DNA from: Paraburkholderia sabiae
Lineage (GTDB): Bacteria > Pseudomonadota > Gammaproteobacteria > Burkholderiales > Burkholderiaceae
DNA length: 64,000 nt
Reading direction: 5' to 3'
Assembly (NCBI RefSeq): GCF_030412785.1
Contig: NZ_CP125295.1
Location: 3,348,001-3,412,000, forward strand
Below are positions 26,371 to 36,730 of this stretch, piece after piece; the first letter of the stretch is position 1, and every line of letters starts with the position of its first letter. The position numbers and the translations under genes were made by a program. The notes under the pieces were generated by a model. That model did no database searches. It saw nothing but the letters and a program-made list of their open reading frames with translations, and was not told where the DNA came from.

Positions 26371-27075
26371 ATGAAACGTAGAACTGCGCTTCTCTCCGCG
26401 CTCGGCCTGGCAGCCGCATCCATCATGCCGCGTATGGCTCGCGCCAAGGCAGACGATGCGCGCAACAAGATCGTCATGGTCGTTCAACTCAACGGCCCCA
26501 ACATCGCCGTCGACGAGCGGATTGCTGCACATCTCAACGCACGAGGCTATTCGGTTCAACTCGTCGACCAGAACTTTCGGCCGGATCTCGCGCGCGACGC
26601 CAGTCTGATCATCATCTCGTCGACGGTTTCGTCCAAGGATGTGCTTCCTGGATGGCGCGCACTACCTGTGCCGCTCGTCACATGGGAAAACGATCTGCTC
26701 GACGATCTCGCGATGAGCGGCAAGCGCCACGACGTCGATTTCGGCGAGACAGATAAAGAACGTTATCTGTGGATGGTGAATGCGCCTCACCCTGTTTCAG
26801 CGGGCCTGCCGGCCGGAACAATCAACGTGTACGGAAAACAGGCTGCAATGAGTTGGGGCAAGCCAGGACTCGGCGCGTCAATCATCGCAACCGTGTATGG
26901 TCAGCCCGACAAGGCAGCGATTTTCACGTACGAAACAGGGGCAACAATGGACTACGAAACGCTCGCCCCCGCAAGACGTGTGATGTTCTTCATGAGCAAC
27001 GACTCGTTTGCGAATCTCTCTTCGGCAGGTCAGCGGCTCTTCGACGCTGCGATCGACTGGGCTATCGCGCGCTAA
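26371..27075 (+). CDS. Exported protein of unknown function linked to the siderophore receptor
   Basis: 234 aa, starting at ATG 26371 after AGGAA, 17 bases after the receptor stop, so almost surely cotranscribed with it. Residues 1-25 form an export signal with twin Arg (MKRRTALLSALGLAAA...ARA), compatible with the Tat pathway. The mature part looks like an alpha/beta Rossmann-type domain of the class I glutamine-amidotransferase/ThuA kind (KIVMVVQLNG, SLIIISSTVSS, VPLVTWENDLLDDL), without a catalytic Cys that I can identify. It may help release or modify the siderophore in the periplasm; that is inference from position only. Confidence 0.72.
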   Translation: MKRRTALLSALGLAAASIMPRMARAKADDARNKIVMVVQLNGPNIAVDERIAAHLNARGYSVQLVDQNFRPDLARDASLIIISSTVSSKDVLPGWRALPVPLVTWENDLLDDLAMSGKRHDVDFGETDKERYLWMVNAPHPVSAGLPAGTINVYGKQAAMSWGKPGLGASIIATVYGQPDKAAIFTYETGATMDYETLAPARRVMFFMSNDSFANLSSAGQRLFDAAIDWAIAR

Positions 27076-27086
27076 ACGATCCGCTG

Positions 27087-27109
27087 AGTGAGTGCCAGCA
27101 GCACTCACT
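27087..27109. terminator. Stem-loop between convergent genes
   Basis: AGTGAGTGC and its exact complement (27101-27109) flank loop CAGCA. It lies between the receptor operon (+) and the DUF4148 gene (-), both ending within 40 bases. No T-tract. Confidence 0.5.
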
Positions 27110-27127
27110 TGCGCGGACGTTGCACCA

Positions 27128-27424
27128 TCAGTGGTGCTCGAACAGCTTGCTGTTTGTTGCGGCCTTCGCCGGCGATCCGGACTGCGAGAAGTTCAACGGC
27201 ATGGTTCCGTATTCGCTCGAGGATTGCCGTCCCGCCGCGGACGCATTCTGATCATATTGCGGATAGTGCACCTTCGATTGATGCAGCGTTCCGTCCTTCT
27301 CCGCCTGTGCGACCTGCGCCTTGACTTCATCGCGGGTCGTTCCATTCGAATCGACCTTGGCGTAAGAGATCATCGGCATCGTGAGCGCAGCAACGATCAG
27401 TGAAATAGTGAATGAAGTTTTCAT
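27128..27424 (-). CDS. DUF4148 exported protein (copy 1)
   Basis: 98 aa from ATG 27424, where a Sec signal peptide begins (residues 1-22, KTSFTISLIVAALTMPMISYA). The mature part has the DUF4148 look common in Burkholderiaceae: TRDEVKAQVAQAEKDGTL followed by a YPQYDQN-type segment, then a low-complexity C terminus. Function unknown; small periplasmic proteins of this group are often stress-induced. A second copy lies at 61193-61441, likewise near a QseBC pair. A weak TTAAAG/TTATCT repeat sits 94 bases upstream of its start. Confidence 0.82.
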   Translation of the reverse strand: MKTSFTISLIVAALTMPMISYAKVDSNGTTRDEVKAQVAQAEKDGTLHQSKVHYPQYDQNASAAGRQSSSEYGTMPLNFSQSGSPAKAATNSKLFEHH

Positions 27425-27663
27425 CGAACTCTCCAATGGTGAGCAATAAGTGGACACGTAGATATCTGCGATCGAATTGAAACGATGCAGCTGCACTTTC
27501 AGATTAGGTCGGTCAACTTAAAGAATCCTTATCTGCTGGAATCAGCTAGTGGCTGAACGACAGGATCAATTGTCCCGATACGACGATAACCGCACGCTGG
27601 CGATGTAATTACGATTCCGTTATCTAACGGACTTGCCATTCGCACAGATCTTTTCCGCGACTT

Positions 27664-27680
27664 TTAAGCATCACATAAGG
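27664..27680 (+). promoter_or_regulatory. QseB/PmrA-type box (TTAAGC-N5-ATAAGG)
   Basis: Direct repeat of TTAAG-like hexamers with 11-bp period, as in the CTTAA-N5/6-CTTAA sites of PmrA/QseB regulators. Lies 155 bases before the membrane protein start. Confidence 0.5.
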
Positions 27681-27730
27681 AAAGGAAGAATGAGTCTCCC
27701 GCGAAGACAACGTGCAAATCCTGTGTTTCC

Positions 27731-27747
27731 CTAAGCATTCGATAAGG
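27731..27747 (+). promoter_or_regulatory. QseB/PmrA-type box (CTAAGC-N5-ATAAGG)
   Basis: Second box of the same form, 88 bases before the start of the COG4705-type gene, a typical activator position upstream of a promoter. Confidence 0.55.
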
Positions 27748-27834
27748 TGCATCCCCTCATGATTCGCCACGAATATCCAGCGTTTTTTTGGATCGTGTCG
27801 AACAACTCGTTATGAGGAAAAGGGGTGCAAAGGA

Positions 27835-28605
27835 ATGTCACGTGAACATCACGCACTGTTGCAGAACAAGGTCCCGGAAGTCACGATCGCGTTCTGGACA
27901 ATCAAGATCCTGTCCACCACTGTCGGCGAAACGGGCGCCGACTATCTCGCCGTCCATGTCGGTCTGGGCACGACCGTAACGATAGCGATCATGCTGACGT
28001 TACTCGCTGCCGCGCTTGTCACTCAACTGAAGCAGCGAGCTTATGTTCCGTGGATATATTGGCTGACCGTGGTGCTGGTCAGTGTCGTCGGCACGCAACT
28101 GACCGACGTACTCACCGATGTTCTCGGTGTGAGCCTGTATGTCAGCACTGCCGTATTCGGCGTCCTGCTCGGCCTGATCTTCGAAATCTGGTACCGGAAC
28201 GAAAAGACCCTCTCCATTCACACCATCGTGACGCGCAAGCGCGAACTGTTTTACTGGGCCGCGATCCTCGTCACTTTCGCGCTCGGGACGGCAGCCGGCG
28301 ATCTTGCAACGGAAGCAATCGGCCTGGGGTTCAGTCTCGGCGTGCTGGTGTTCGGGTTTCTGCTTGTCATGATGGGCATGGCCGCTTACCTCGGCGCAAA
28401 TCGCGTGTTGACGTTCTGGCTTGCCTACATCCTGACCCGACCTTTTGGCGCCTCGCTCGGTGATCTTCTCTCGCAATCCCGGGAATATGGCGGGATGGGT
28501 ATGGGGACTATCGTTACCAGCGTCGTCTTTCTCTCGGTGATCGTCATTCTCGTCATCCTGCACACAGCAACGAGGACGCGGCACAGCAAGGCAAGCGCTA
28601 CCTGA
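27835..28605 (+). CDS. COG4705-type membrane protein with four internal repeats
   Basis: 256-aa integral membrane protein with about eight helices. Four repeats each pair a helix with an acidic loop: ETGADYLA, GTQLTDVLTDVLG, GTAAGDLATEAIG and FGASLGDLLSQS. Such a repeat pattern is typical of transporters or channels built from duplicated units, and the conserved Asp in each suggests cation handling, though no substrate is known for the family. It is followed by a small exported protein and then a QseBC pair, and it has two QseB-type boxes upstream, so it is probably a target of that system. Confidence 0.8.
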   Translation: MSREHHALLQNKVPEVTIAFWTIKILSTTVGETGADYLAVHVGLGTTVTIAIMLTLLAAALVTQLKQRAYVPWIYWLTVVLVSVVGTQLTDVLTDVLGVSLYVSTAVFGVLLGLIFEIWYRNEKTLSIHTIVTRKRELFYWAAILVTFALGTAAGDLATEAIGLGFSLGVLVFGFLLVMMGMAAYLGANRVLTFWLAYILTRPFGASLGDLLSQSREYGGMGMGTIVTSVVFLSVIVILVILHTATRTRHSKASAT

Positions 28606-28650
28606 GCGACTTTACTCAAGCACGTCGTCTACAACATGGAGGTTTCAACA

Positions 28651-29082
28651 ATGAAGAAGACCATTATCAAATCCGGACTTCTGATCGCAACGACCGCGGT
28701 CGTCATCGCAGGCCACTCGTTCACCGCGAATGTCCCTCAATGGGTCGCCGCGCTATCGCCTGTCTCGTCCGCCGATGCAGCGACAGAAACCTCGAAGCTG
28801 GGCGATCTTTCGAAGTTCCGCGTCATTGCTGCCGACACGTCGAAGCTGGTCGATGCAAACGACCTGACCGGCGCAAAGAAACGGATCAAGGATCTCGAAA
28901 CAAGCTGGGACGATGCCGAGCCCGCGCTGAAGCCGCGAGCGGCCGCTGACTGGCACAAACTGGACAAGTCGATCGACGACGCGCTCGAAGCGCTGCGCGA
29001 AAGCTCGCCGAGCCAGGCAAAGTGCAAGAAGACGCTAACCGATCTTCTCGCGATGTTCGATCGCATGAGCGGAAAGGGCTGA
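28651..29082 (+). CDS. Small exported helical protein, 143 aa
   Basis: Starts at ATG 28651 with GGAGG upstream (an in-frame ATG at 28636 lies within that site). Residues 1-30 form an export signal or membrane anchor ([18 protein letters not shown]). The rest is alpha-helical and charged, with [34 protein letters not shown], a pattern seen in small periplasmic four-helix proteins. One Cys (KCKKTL). Family not identified. It lies 45 bases after the membrane protein gene, so the two form an operon that precedes the QseBC-type pair. Confidence 0.72.
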   Translation: MKKTIIKSGLLIATTAVVIAGHSFTANVPQWVAALSPVSSADAATETSKLGDLSKFRVIAADTSKLVDANDLTGAKKRIKDLETSWDDAEPALKPRAAADWHKLDKSIDDALEALRESSPSQAKCKKTLTDLLAMFDRMSGKG

Positions 29083-29113
29083 CGCAACCCGGTAAGCGCG
29101 CACCGCATCGACC

Positions 29114-29130
29114 TTAAGCGACTCTTAAGC
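29114..29130 (+). promoter_or_regulatory. QseB/PmrA-type box (TTAAGC-N5-TTAAGC)
   Basis: Perfect direct repeat of TTAAGC with 11-bp period, the best match in the window. Lies 112 bases before the response regulator start and 31 bases after the small exported protein gene. Confidence 0.65.
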
Positions 29131-29183
29131 TTTGCATCGAGAGAATGATCTTCGAAAAGCTGACGAGTCAGTGATCTCTCCCT

Positions 29184-29200
29184 TTAAGCCATCGATAAGC
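29184..29200 (+). promoter_or_regulatory. QseB/PmrA-type box (TTAAGC-N5-ATAAGC)
   Basis: Second box before the regulator gene, 42 bases upstream of its ATG. The pair of boxes suggests autoregulation of this two-component operon. Confidence 0.6.
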
Positions 29201-29241
29201 AAAGGATCGCGACAATCCAGCAATCTAGGAGAATTTGCGAA

Positions 29242-29904
29242 ATGCGATTGTTGCTGGTGGAAGATGACGAGATGATCGGTGAGTCGGTTGCGACAACAAT
29301 GCGGCACGCCGGTTACGCGGTCGATTGGGCGCGTGACGGGCGCGAAGCGGAGTTGTCGCTCAGTCACGATCTATACGATCTCGTCCTGCTTGATCTTGGA
29401 TTGCCGAAAGCCGATGGAATCGACGTGCTTCGTCGCTATCGTCGTGACGGAGGAAGCGCGCCTGTCCTCATCCTGACGGCGCGCGACGCTGTCGAAAGCC
29501 GTATTGCAGGACTCGATGGCGGAGCAGACGACTATCTCGTCAAGCCGTTCGACGTGGATGAACTGGCGGCGCGGGTGCGTGCGCTGCTGCGTCGCCGCGC
29601 CGGACAAGGTAATCCAGTCTATTCACACGGAAACATCACACTCAACCCCGCGAGCCGGGAAGCGACGCTCAACGGTGAACCGCTCGCGCTGGGGCCGAGA
29701 GAATTCAGCCTGTTGCAGACACTTATCGAGGCGCCGACGCGCGTCTTTACCCGGTCGGAACTCGAAGACAAGTTGTACGGATGGGGCGATGAAATCAGCA
29801 GCAATGCGATCGAGGTGCATGTGCACGGCCTGCGTCGCAAGCTCGGCCCTACTCAGATCGTGACGGTGCGTGGCGTCGGATACCGCCTCATGCGATGCGA
29901 ATGA
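29242..29904 (+). CDS. QseB-like response regulator (copy 1)
   Basis: 220-aa OmpR-family regulator. Receiver with the acidic pair in VEDDEMI, phospho-acceptor Asp in LVLLDLGLP and Lys in DDYLVKPFD; winged helix with [16 protein letters not shown] and EVHVHGLRRKLG. It belongs to the QseB/PmrA branch, whose members bind TTAAG direct repeats of 11-bp period, matching the two boxes just upstream. The stop overlaps the kinase start by four bases (ATGA). A close paralogue is encoded at 63023-63685. AGGAG precedes the ATG. Confidence 0.92.
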   Translation: MRLLLVEDDEMIGESVATTMRHAGYAVDWARDGREAELSLSHDLYDLVLLDLGLPKADGIDVLRRYRRDGGSAPVLILTARDAVESRIAGLDGGADDYLVKPFDVDELAARVRALLRRRAGQGNPVYSHGNITLNPASREATLNGEPLALGPREFSLLQTLIEAPTRVFTRSELEDKLYGWGDEISSNAIEVHVHGLRRKLGPTQIVTVRGVGYRLMRCE

Positions 29905-31241
29905 CATCGATCCGGCGGTGGCTGCTTGGATGGTTGATCGCCGGACTGGCTGTATCGACGTTGACCGCCGGCTACGCCATTTTCTATACGGCGCACGACG
30001 AAGCCAGCGAGTTGTTCGACTACGAGCTACGCACCGTGGCCGATTCGCTACCCACCGATATTCGTGCAACCGATGCCGCGCTCGCAAGAAAACCAGACTT
30101 CGAAGGTTTGTCGGAGGACCGCCTTTTCATCGAGGTCTGGAATCCGGAAGGCGGCAGCGTTTATAAATCACTGGGACGGGTTGATCTTCCGCGCTTTCCT
30201 GCCGGGCTCCGCACGATCGAACACGATGAATATCACTGGCGCGTGTACGGCACCCGGCAGGACGGCCGCTTCATTCAGATCGCACAACCGATATCGGTGC
30301 GCGAGGAACTCGCGCTACGGCTCGCCTTACGCACGCTGGCACCGCTGCTGCTGTTCATCCCGACTATTATCGCTATCGTCCTGTTCGTCGTTGGGAAAGG
30401 GCTGGCGCCGCTCTCGGAAATCTCGCGCGCATTAGCGAAGCGTTCATTCGATTCTCTTGCGCCTTTGCACCTCACCGAAGGCACGCCGGTCGAAATCACG
30501 CCATTGGTCGATGAATTGAACGACTTGCTGCATCGACTGGACGTTGCATCGCAAACGCAACGCACCTTTGTCGCCGATGCCGCGCACGAATTGCGTTCAC
30601 CGCTGGCCGCGTTGAAGCTCCAGTTGCAATCTGCCGAGCTGGATGGATCGCTGGTTGGCAGCAAGCAAACCTTCGAGCGTATCGAGGGACGGTTGAATCG
30701 ACTCATCCATCTCGTGAATCAACTGTTGACGCTCGCTCGTGAAGAAGCACAAACAGGCGGCCGATTCGAGCCGATCAACCTGCGCCGATTATGCGAGCGG
30801 GTAGTCGCAGATATTTCGCCACTCGCGGAGGCAAAACAGATCGACCTCGGCCTTGAGTTCAGCACACCGGCGAAACTGGATCAGCTATATCGAGTGAATG
30901 CAGAGCCCGGGGGAATTGAAGTGTTGCTGAACAATCTGATCGACAATGCGATTCGCTACACGCCAAAGGGCGGAAAGATAGATGTCGTTCTCAAGCGCGA
31001 GGGCGAGCAGATCAGCGTTGCGGTTTCCGACAGCGGACCTGGCATTCCAGACGAAGAGCGTGAGCGTGTGTTCGATCGCTTCTATCGCAGCACGGGCACC
31101 AAGGAACATGGCAGCGGTCTTGGCCTGGCGATCGCTTTAAAGATAGCGCAACGGCATCACGCAACGCTTTGGATGGCAAACAATGTCGATCGCTCTGGTT
31201 TGACTGTCACGCTTTCGGGACTTCATGCAGAGAGCGCTTGA
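29901..31241 (+). CDS. QseC-like sensor histidine kinase (copy 1)
   Basis: 446 aa. I chose ATG 29901, giving an ATGA overlap with the regulator stop, because the paralogue at 63026 starts with the same residues (MTSIRRWLLGWLIAGLAV); the ATG at 29895 is the alternative. Two membrane helices (about 8-28 and 150-172) flank a periplasmic sensor; then HAMP, HisKA (FVADAAHELRSPLAALK) and HATPase (NLIDNAIRYTPKGG; GSGLGLAIALK). Partner of the QseB-like protein at 29242. The signal is unknown; family members respond to catechols, metals or envelope change. Confidence 0.92.
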   Translation: MTSIRRWLLGWLIAGLAVSTLTAGYAIFYTAHDEASELFDYELRTVADSLPTDIRATDAALARKPDFEGLSEDRLFIEVWNPEGGSVYKSLGRVDLPRFPAGLRTIEHDEYHWRVYGTRQDGRFIQIAQPISVREELALRLALRTLAPLLLFIPTIIAIVLFVVGKGLAPLSEISRALAKRSFDSLAPLHLTEGTPVEITPLVDELNDLLHRLDVASQTQRTFVADAAHELRSPLAALKLQLQSAELDGSLVGSKQTFERIEGRLNRLIHLVNQLLTLAREEAQTGGRFEPINLRRLCERVVADISPLAEAKQIDLGLEFSTPAKLDQLYRVNAEPGGIEVLLNNLIDNAIRYTPKGGKIDVVLKREGEQISVAVSDSGPGIPDEERERVFDRFYRSTGTKEHGSGLGLAIALKIAQRHHATLWMANNVDRSGLTVTLSGLHAESA

Positions 31242-31299
31242 TGCCTGATAACGGGGAACAGCAGATCTGACGATTCTGGATCCGCGATATAAAAGGGAT

Positions 31300-31387
31300 T
31301 GGTGGGCCGGGTGGGATTCGAACCCACGATGTCCTTTCGGAGGCGGATTATGAGTCCGCTGCCTGCAACCAGCACGGCGTCCGGCCC
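31300..31387 (-). tRNA. tRNA with CAU anticodon and a long class II variable arm
   Basis: The 88 bases fold as a complete cloverleaf: acceptor GGGCCGG/CCGGCCC, discriminator A and encoded CCA; D-arm GCC/GGC; anticodon stem GCGGA/TCCGC with loop CTCATAA (anticodon CAU); a 15-base variable arm that forms TCC-GAAA-GGA; T-arm GTGGG/CCCAC with loop TTCGAAT. The acceptor and anticodon arms resemble tRNA-Ile2 (lysidine-modified CAU, reads AUA), but the D-arm and variable arm resemble tRNA-Ser. Position 8 is A and 14 is U, the reverse of the usual U8/A14 pair. Same strand as rpoD, 193 bases after its stop. Isotype is uncertain: Ile2 most likely, Met possible. Confidence 0.88.
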
Positions 31388-31447
31388 AACGATGCTTCGC
31401 GACGGAAGCGCGCGGGGAAACAACAATGAACAACGAGAAAGACCAAC

Positions 31448-31475
31448 AAAAAGACCCGGTCTGAAGGCCGGGCCT
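31448..31475 (-). terminator. Second terminator after rpoD
   Basis: On the minus strand AGGCCCGG and CCGGGTCT pair (one G-T wobble) around an eight-base loop, followed by TTTTT. It lies between the first rpoD terminator and the tRNA gene. Confidence 0.7.
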
Positions 31476-31502
31476 GTTCGTCGATTGGCCGACATACTAC
31501 AC

Positions 31503-31553
31503 GAAAAAAGAGGCTTCCGGGATCGCTTCGCTGAACAAAGCGATCGGGAAGCC
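31503..31553 (-). terminator. rpoD rho-independent terminator
   Basis: On the minus strand GGCTTCC and GATCGCTT form a long stem with AAGCGATC and GGAAGCC (small internal mismatch), nine-base loop, then TCTTTTTT. It begins 27 bases after the rpoD stop. Confidence 0.88.
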
Positions 31554-31579
31554 CCGGTATTGCGTACGAGCAGACTCGC

Positions 31580-33973
<2,394 letters not shown>

Positions 33974-34062
33974 TGCAATCGCCTTTTATCGCCTTTGCCT
34001 GGAGAAAAACAAAACCGCTGAAATCCTATAATTATAGCATTTGGGGTCTCAGCCCTTTCCGT

Positions 34063-35943
34063 TCACTGCCCGCGCTGACGCTTCATGTCGGCACGCGTCC
34101 TGTCCAGTTCCTGATACTCCCTGAGCTCCTCCGGAGTGAGGCTCGACTGGCGAGAGAGTTGAGTCAGCCGCTCGCTATATGCGTCATAGCGCATCTTCAG
34201 AATGGCTGCTTTCAATTCTTCCCCGGCGAGGCGCTCGTGTTCGCGGCGCTCTTCAACAACTGTGGCGTCTTCGGGATTCTTCAACAGCAGATCCCGGACG
34301 TTTTCATCATAGTCCAGAATTTCCCGGAAGATTTCCTCGAAGGTGGGGGCATTCGCCCCGTTTCGCAACAGGTCCGACAGCAACTGGAATTCGGCCGTGT
34401 CGCCGAGCCCGCGGGCATGCGTCGTCACTTCCTCGAACAGCTCGCTGTGTCGCGTGACGGCCAGCAGCGCCTTCTCTTCTTCCTCGTCCAGCACAGCGAC
34501 GATGCGCGGGTGCATGACCAGATTGCGCAGCGCCCGCTGCTCCAGACCCGTGACGCTGCGCCGATCTTTGCGGGCAGGCGCGTTGCGTGCTACAGCGGCG
34601 ATCCGCGCATCGACTTCGCATAGCGCCGCGACTTCCTCGAACGGCACGTCGAGCCGGTCAGCGAACATATGCATGATCTGCGCGCGCAACGCGTTGGCGG
34701 GCAGCATCTGCAGCAGCGGCTTCGCGTCGAACAGCGCGCGGGCGCGGCCTTCCGGCTGATCGAGTTCCTTGCCGGCCAGCACTTCATTCAGCAGGAACTG
34801 CGACAGCGGCATCGCGCGGCGCACCTGTTCCGCAAACGCTTGCGTGCCGAATTCGCGGACGTAGCTGTCGGGATCGTGTTCGGCCGGCAGGAACAGGAAG
34901 CGGATAGTGCGGTTGTCGGCGGCATGCGGCAGACAGGCATCGAGCGCGCGGCGCGCCGCACGCCGGCCCGCCGAGTCGCCGTCGAAGCTGAACACCACGG
35001 TATCCGTCTGCCGCATCAGTTTCTGCACATGAATCGGCGTGCAGGCGGTGCCGAGCGTCGCGACCGCGTTCTCGAAGCCCAACTGCGCCAGCGCCACCAC
35101 GTCCATATACCCTTCGACGACCAGCACGTACTTCTGCTCGCGAATCGCGAGCCGCGCCTCGAACAGGCCGTACAGTTCGCTGCCTTTGTTAAATAAAGGC
35201 GTTTCGGGCGAATTCAAATACTTGGGCTCGCCACCGTCCAGCACGCGTCCGCCAAAGCCGATCACCTGGCCCTTCACGTTGCGGATGGGGAACATGACGC
35301 GCTCGCGGAAGCGGTCGTAGCGGCGGTTCTGACCCTGAGCGTCGGACTTCTCGCTGACGATCACGAGGCCCGATTCGACGAGCGCATCGTCCCGATAGTT
35401 GGGGAATGCGACTTCGAGATTCTGCCAGCCGTCGGGCGCGTAACCCAAGCCGAAGCGTTTCGCGATTTCGCCCGTGAGCCCGCGCTTTTTCAGGTACTGG
35501 ATCGCGTTCGGCGCGCCGCGCAACTGCGCCTTGTAGAAATCGCTGGCCGTCAGCATGACGTCGGACAGCGCCGTCGTCACGGCTTTCGATACGGCCGGCG
35601 CGTAGCCTTCGCCGCCCGCGCCGCCCGAAACGCCGCCACGCATCGGCGAAGGTTCCTGCGGCACGGTCAGACCCACGGATTGCGCCAGGTCGTTGACGGC
35701 TTCGGGGAACGACAGCCCCGCGTGCTCCATCAGAAAGCCGATGGCCGTGCCGTGCGCGCCACAGCCGAAACAATGATAGAACTGCTTAGTCGGACTAACG
35801 GTGAACGAAGGGCTCTTTTCGTTGTGAAACGGGCAGAGTCCCATGAAGTTCGCGCCGCCCTTTTTCAGCTGCACGTACTTGCCGACCACGTCGACGATAT
35901 CGACGCGGTTCAGCAGGTCTTGCAGGAAGGAATGCGGAATCAC
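34063..35943 (-). CDS. dnaG: DNA primase DnaG
   Basis: 626 aa. N-terminal zinc finger with Cys37, His40, Cys58 and Cys61 (CPFH, CFGC); catalytic core with the Toprim acids (VVEGYMDVVAL near 265, and FSFDGDSAGRRAA near 310); C-terminal helicase-binding domain from about residue 460. It makes RNA primers at the replication fork and binds DnaB. It is followed 89 bases later by rpoD on the same strand and preceded by yqeY. Length and motifs are normal. The initiator ATG at 35943 starts the conserved MIPHSFLQDLLNRVDIVDVV segment. Confidence 0.98.
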   Translation of the reverse strand: MIPHSFLQDLLNRVDIVDVVGKYVQLKKGGANFMGLCPFHNEKSPSFTVSPTKQFYHCFGCGAHGTAIGFLMEHAGLSFPEAVNDLAQSVGLTVPQEPSPMRGGVSGGAGGEGYAPAVSKAVTTALSDVMLTASDFYKAQLRGAPNAIQYLKKRGLTGEIAKRFGLGYAPDGWQNLEVAFPNYRDDALVESGLVIVSEKSDAQGQNRRYDRFRERVMFPIRNVKGQVIGFGGRVLDGGEPKYLNSPETPLFNKGSELYGLFEARLAIREQKYVLVVEGYMDVVALAQLGFENAVATLGTACTPIHVQKLMRQTDTVVFSFDGDSAGRRAARRALDACLPHAADNRTIRFLFLPAEHDPDSYVREFGTQAFAEQVRRAMPLSQFLLNEVLAGKELDQPEGRARALFDAKPLLQMLPANALRAQIMHMFADRLDVPFEEVAALCEVDARIAAVARNAPARKDRRSVTGLEQRALRNLVMHPRIVAVLDEEEEKALLAVTRHSELFEEVTTHARGLGDTAEFQLLSDLLRNGANAPTFEEIFREILDYDENVRDLLLKNPEDATVVEERREHERLAGEELKAAILKMRYDAYSERLTQLSRQSSLTPEELREYQELDRTRADMKRQRGQ

Positions 35944-35972
35944 AGTGCAGACGCGGCCTTATAAGGGATGAG

Positions 35973-36001
35973 GCATGGGTGCGGACCGCACCCGGCCATG
36001 C
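35973..36001. other. Stem-loop between yqeY and dnaG
   Basis: GGGTGC pairs with GCACCC around GGACC, extended by GCAT/ATGC after a two-base bulge. No T-tract; it may be an RNA processing site within the operon transcript. Confidence 0.4.
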
Positions 36002-36046
36002 GCGACGCCGGAACGGGCGCGCGCACGGCGAATGGCGATAACCGGC

Positions 36047-36493
36047 TTACTTCGACAGCGCGGCCTTGACCTGCGCGGACACGGCCGTCATGTCGGCCTT
36101 GCCGGCGAGTTTCGGCTTGAGCACGCCCATTACCTTGCCCATGTCCTGCGGGCCGGCGGCGCCGACTTGCGCGACGGCCGCCTGCACTTCGGCGGCGATT
36201 TCCGCGTCCGACAGCTGCTCGGGCATGTACGCGCTCAGCACGTCGAGCTCGGCTTTTTCCTTGTCGACGAGATCCGTGCGGCCAGCCGTTTCGAACTGGG
36301 CGATCGAATCCTTGCGCTGCTTGATCATCTTGTCGACGACAGCCGTGACGGCGGCGTCGTCCAGTTCCACGCGATCGTCGACTTCACGCTGCTTGATGGC
36401 AGCGAGCAGCAGACGGATCGTGCCGAGACGCTCGGTTTCGCGTGCGCGCATCGCTGCTTTCATATCGTCGTTGATTCGGACCTTGAGACTCAT
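36047..36493 (-). CDS. yqeY: GatB/YqeY domain protein
   Basis: 148 aa, a single YqeY domain related to the tRNA-binding tail of GatB. Typical segments are MSLKVRINDDMKAAMRARETERLGTIRLLLAAIKQREVD (residues 1-39) and the C-terminal AYMPEQLSDAEIAAEV and MGKVMGVLKPKLAGKADM. It sits between rpsU and dnaG, a place it keeps in many bacteria. The exact role is not established; binding to tRNA or helping amidotransferase function is assumed from the GatB likeness. Confidence 0.95.
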   Translation of the reverse strand: MSLKVRINDDMKAAMRARETERLGTIRLLLAAIKQREVDDRVELDDAAVTAVVDKMIKQRKDSIAQFETAGRTDLVDKEKAELDVLSAYMPEQLSDAEIAAEVQAAVAQVGAAGPQDMGKVMGVLKPKLAGKADMTAVSAQVKAALSK

Positions 36494-36550
36494 CGTTCAC
36501 CTGAATGCATGGAGGTTTGAAAAACGGGTGAAGACGCGGTGCAGAGCGCA

Positions 36551-36583
36551 AAAACCCGCTTGGGATGATTCCTCAAGCGGGTT
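36551..36583 (-). terminator. Terminator between rpsU and yqeY
   Basis: On the minus strand AACCCGCTTG and CAAGCGGGTT form a perfect 10-bp stem with an 11-base loop and are followed by T. It probably lets rpsU be expressed at a higher level than dnaG and rpoD, as the rpsU-dnaG terminator does in E. coli. Confidence 0.85.
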
Positions 36584-36730
36584 AGTGCCAAATACGCGAT
36601 GAACCGTGCATCTGGATGCGGCCTTACGGAGCCGATTACCGCAAGCGCCGGCCAGCTCCCGCGCCGTCACCTTGTGTGAGCCGCCGCTTTCGCTGGAAAC
36701 AGTGTGCGAGAGCCACGACTTCACGTTGAA

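Larger units (their letters stand above)
27425..27834. other. 410-bp divergent regulatory region
   Basis: No gene seen. It separates the DUF4148 gene (-) from the COG4705-type membrane protein gene (+). It holds two good TTAAGC-type direct repeats (27664-27680 and 27731-27747) and one weaker version (27518-27534), all with an 11-bp period, like sites of QseB/PmrA-type regulators. Confidence 0.6.
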
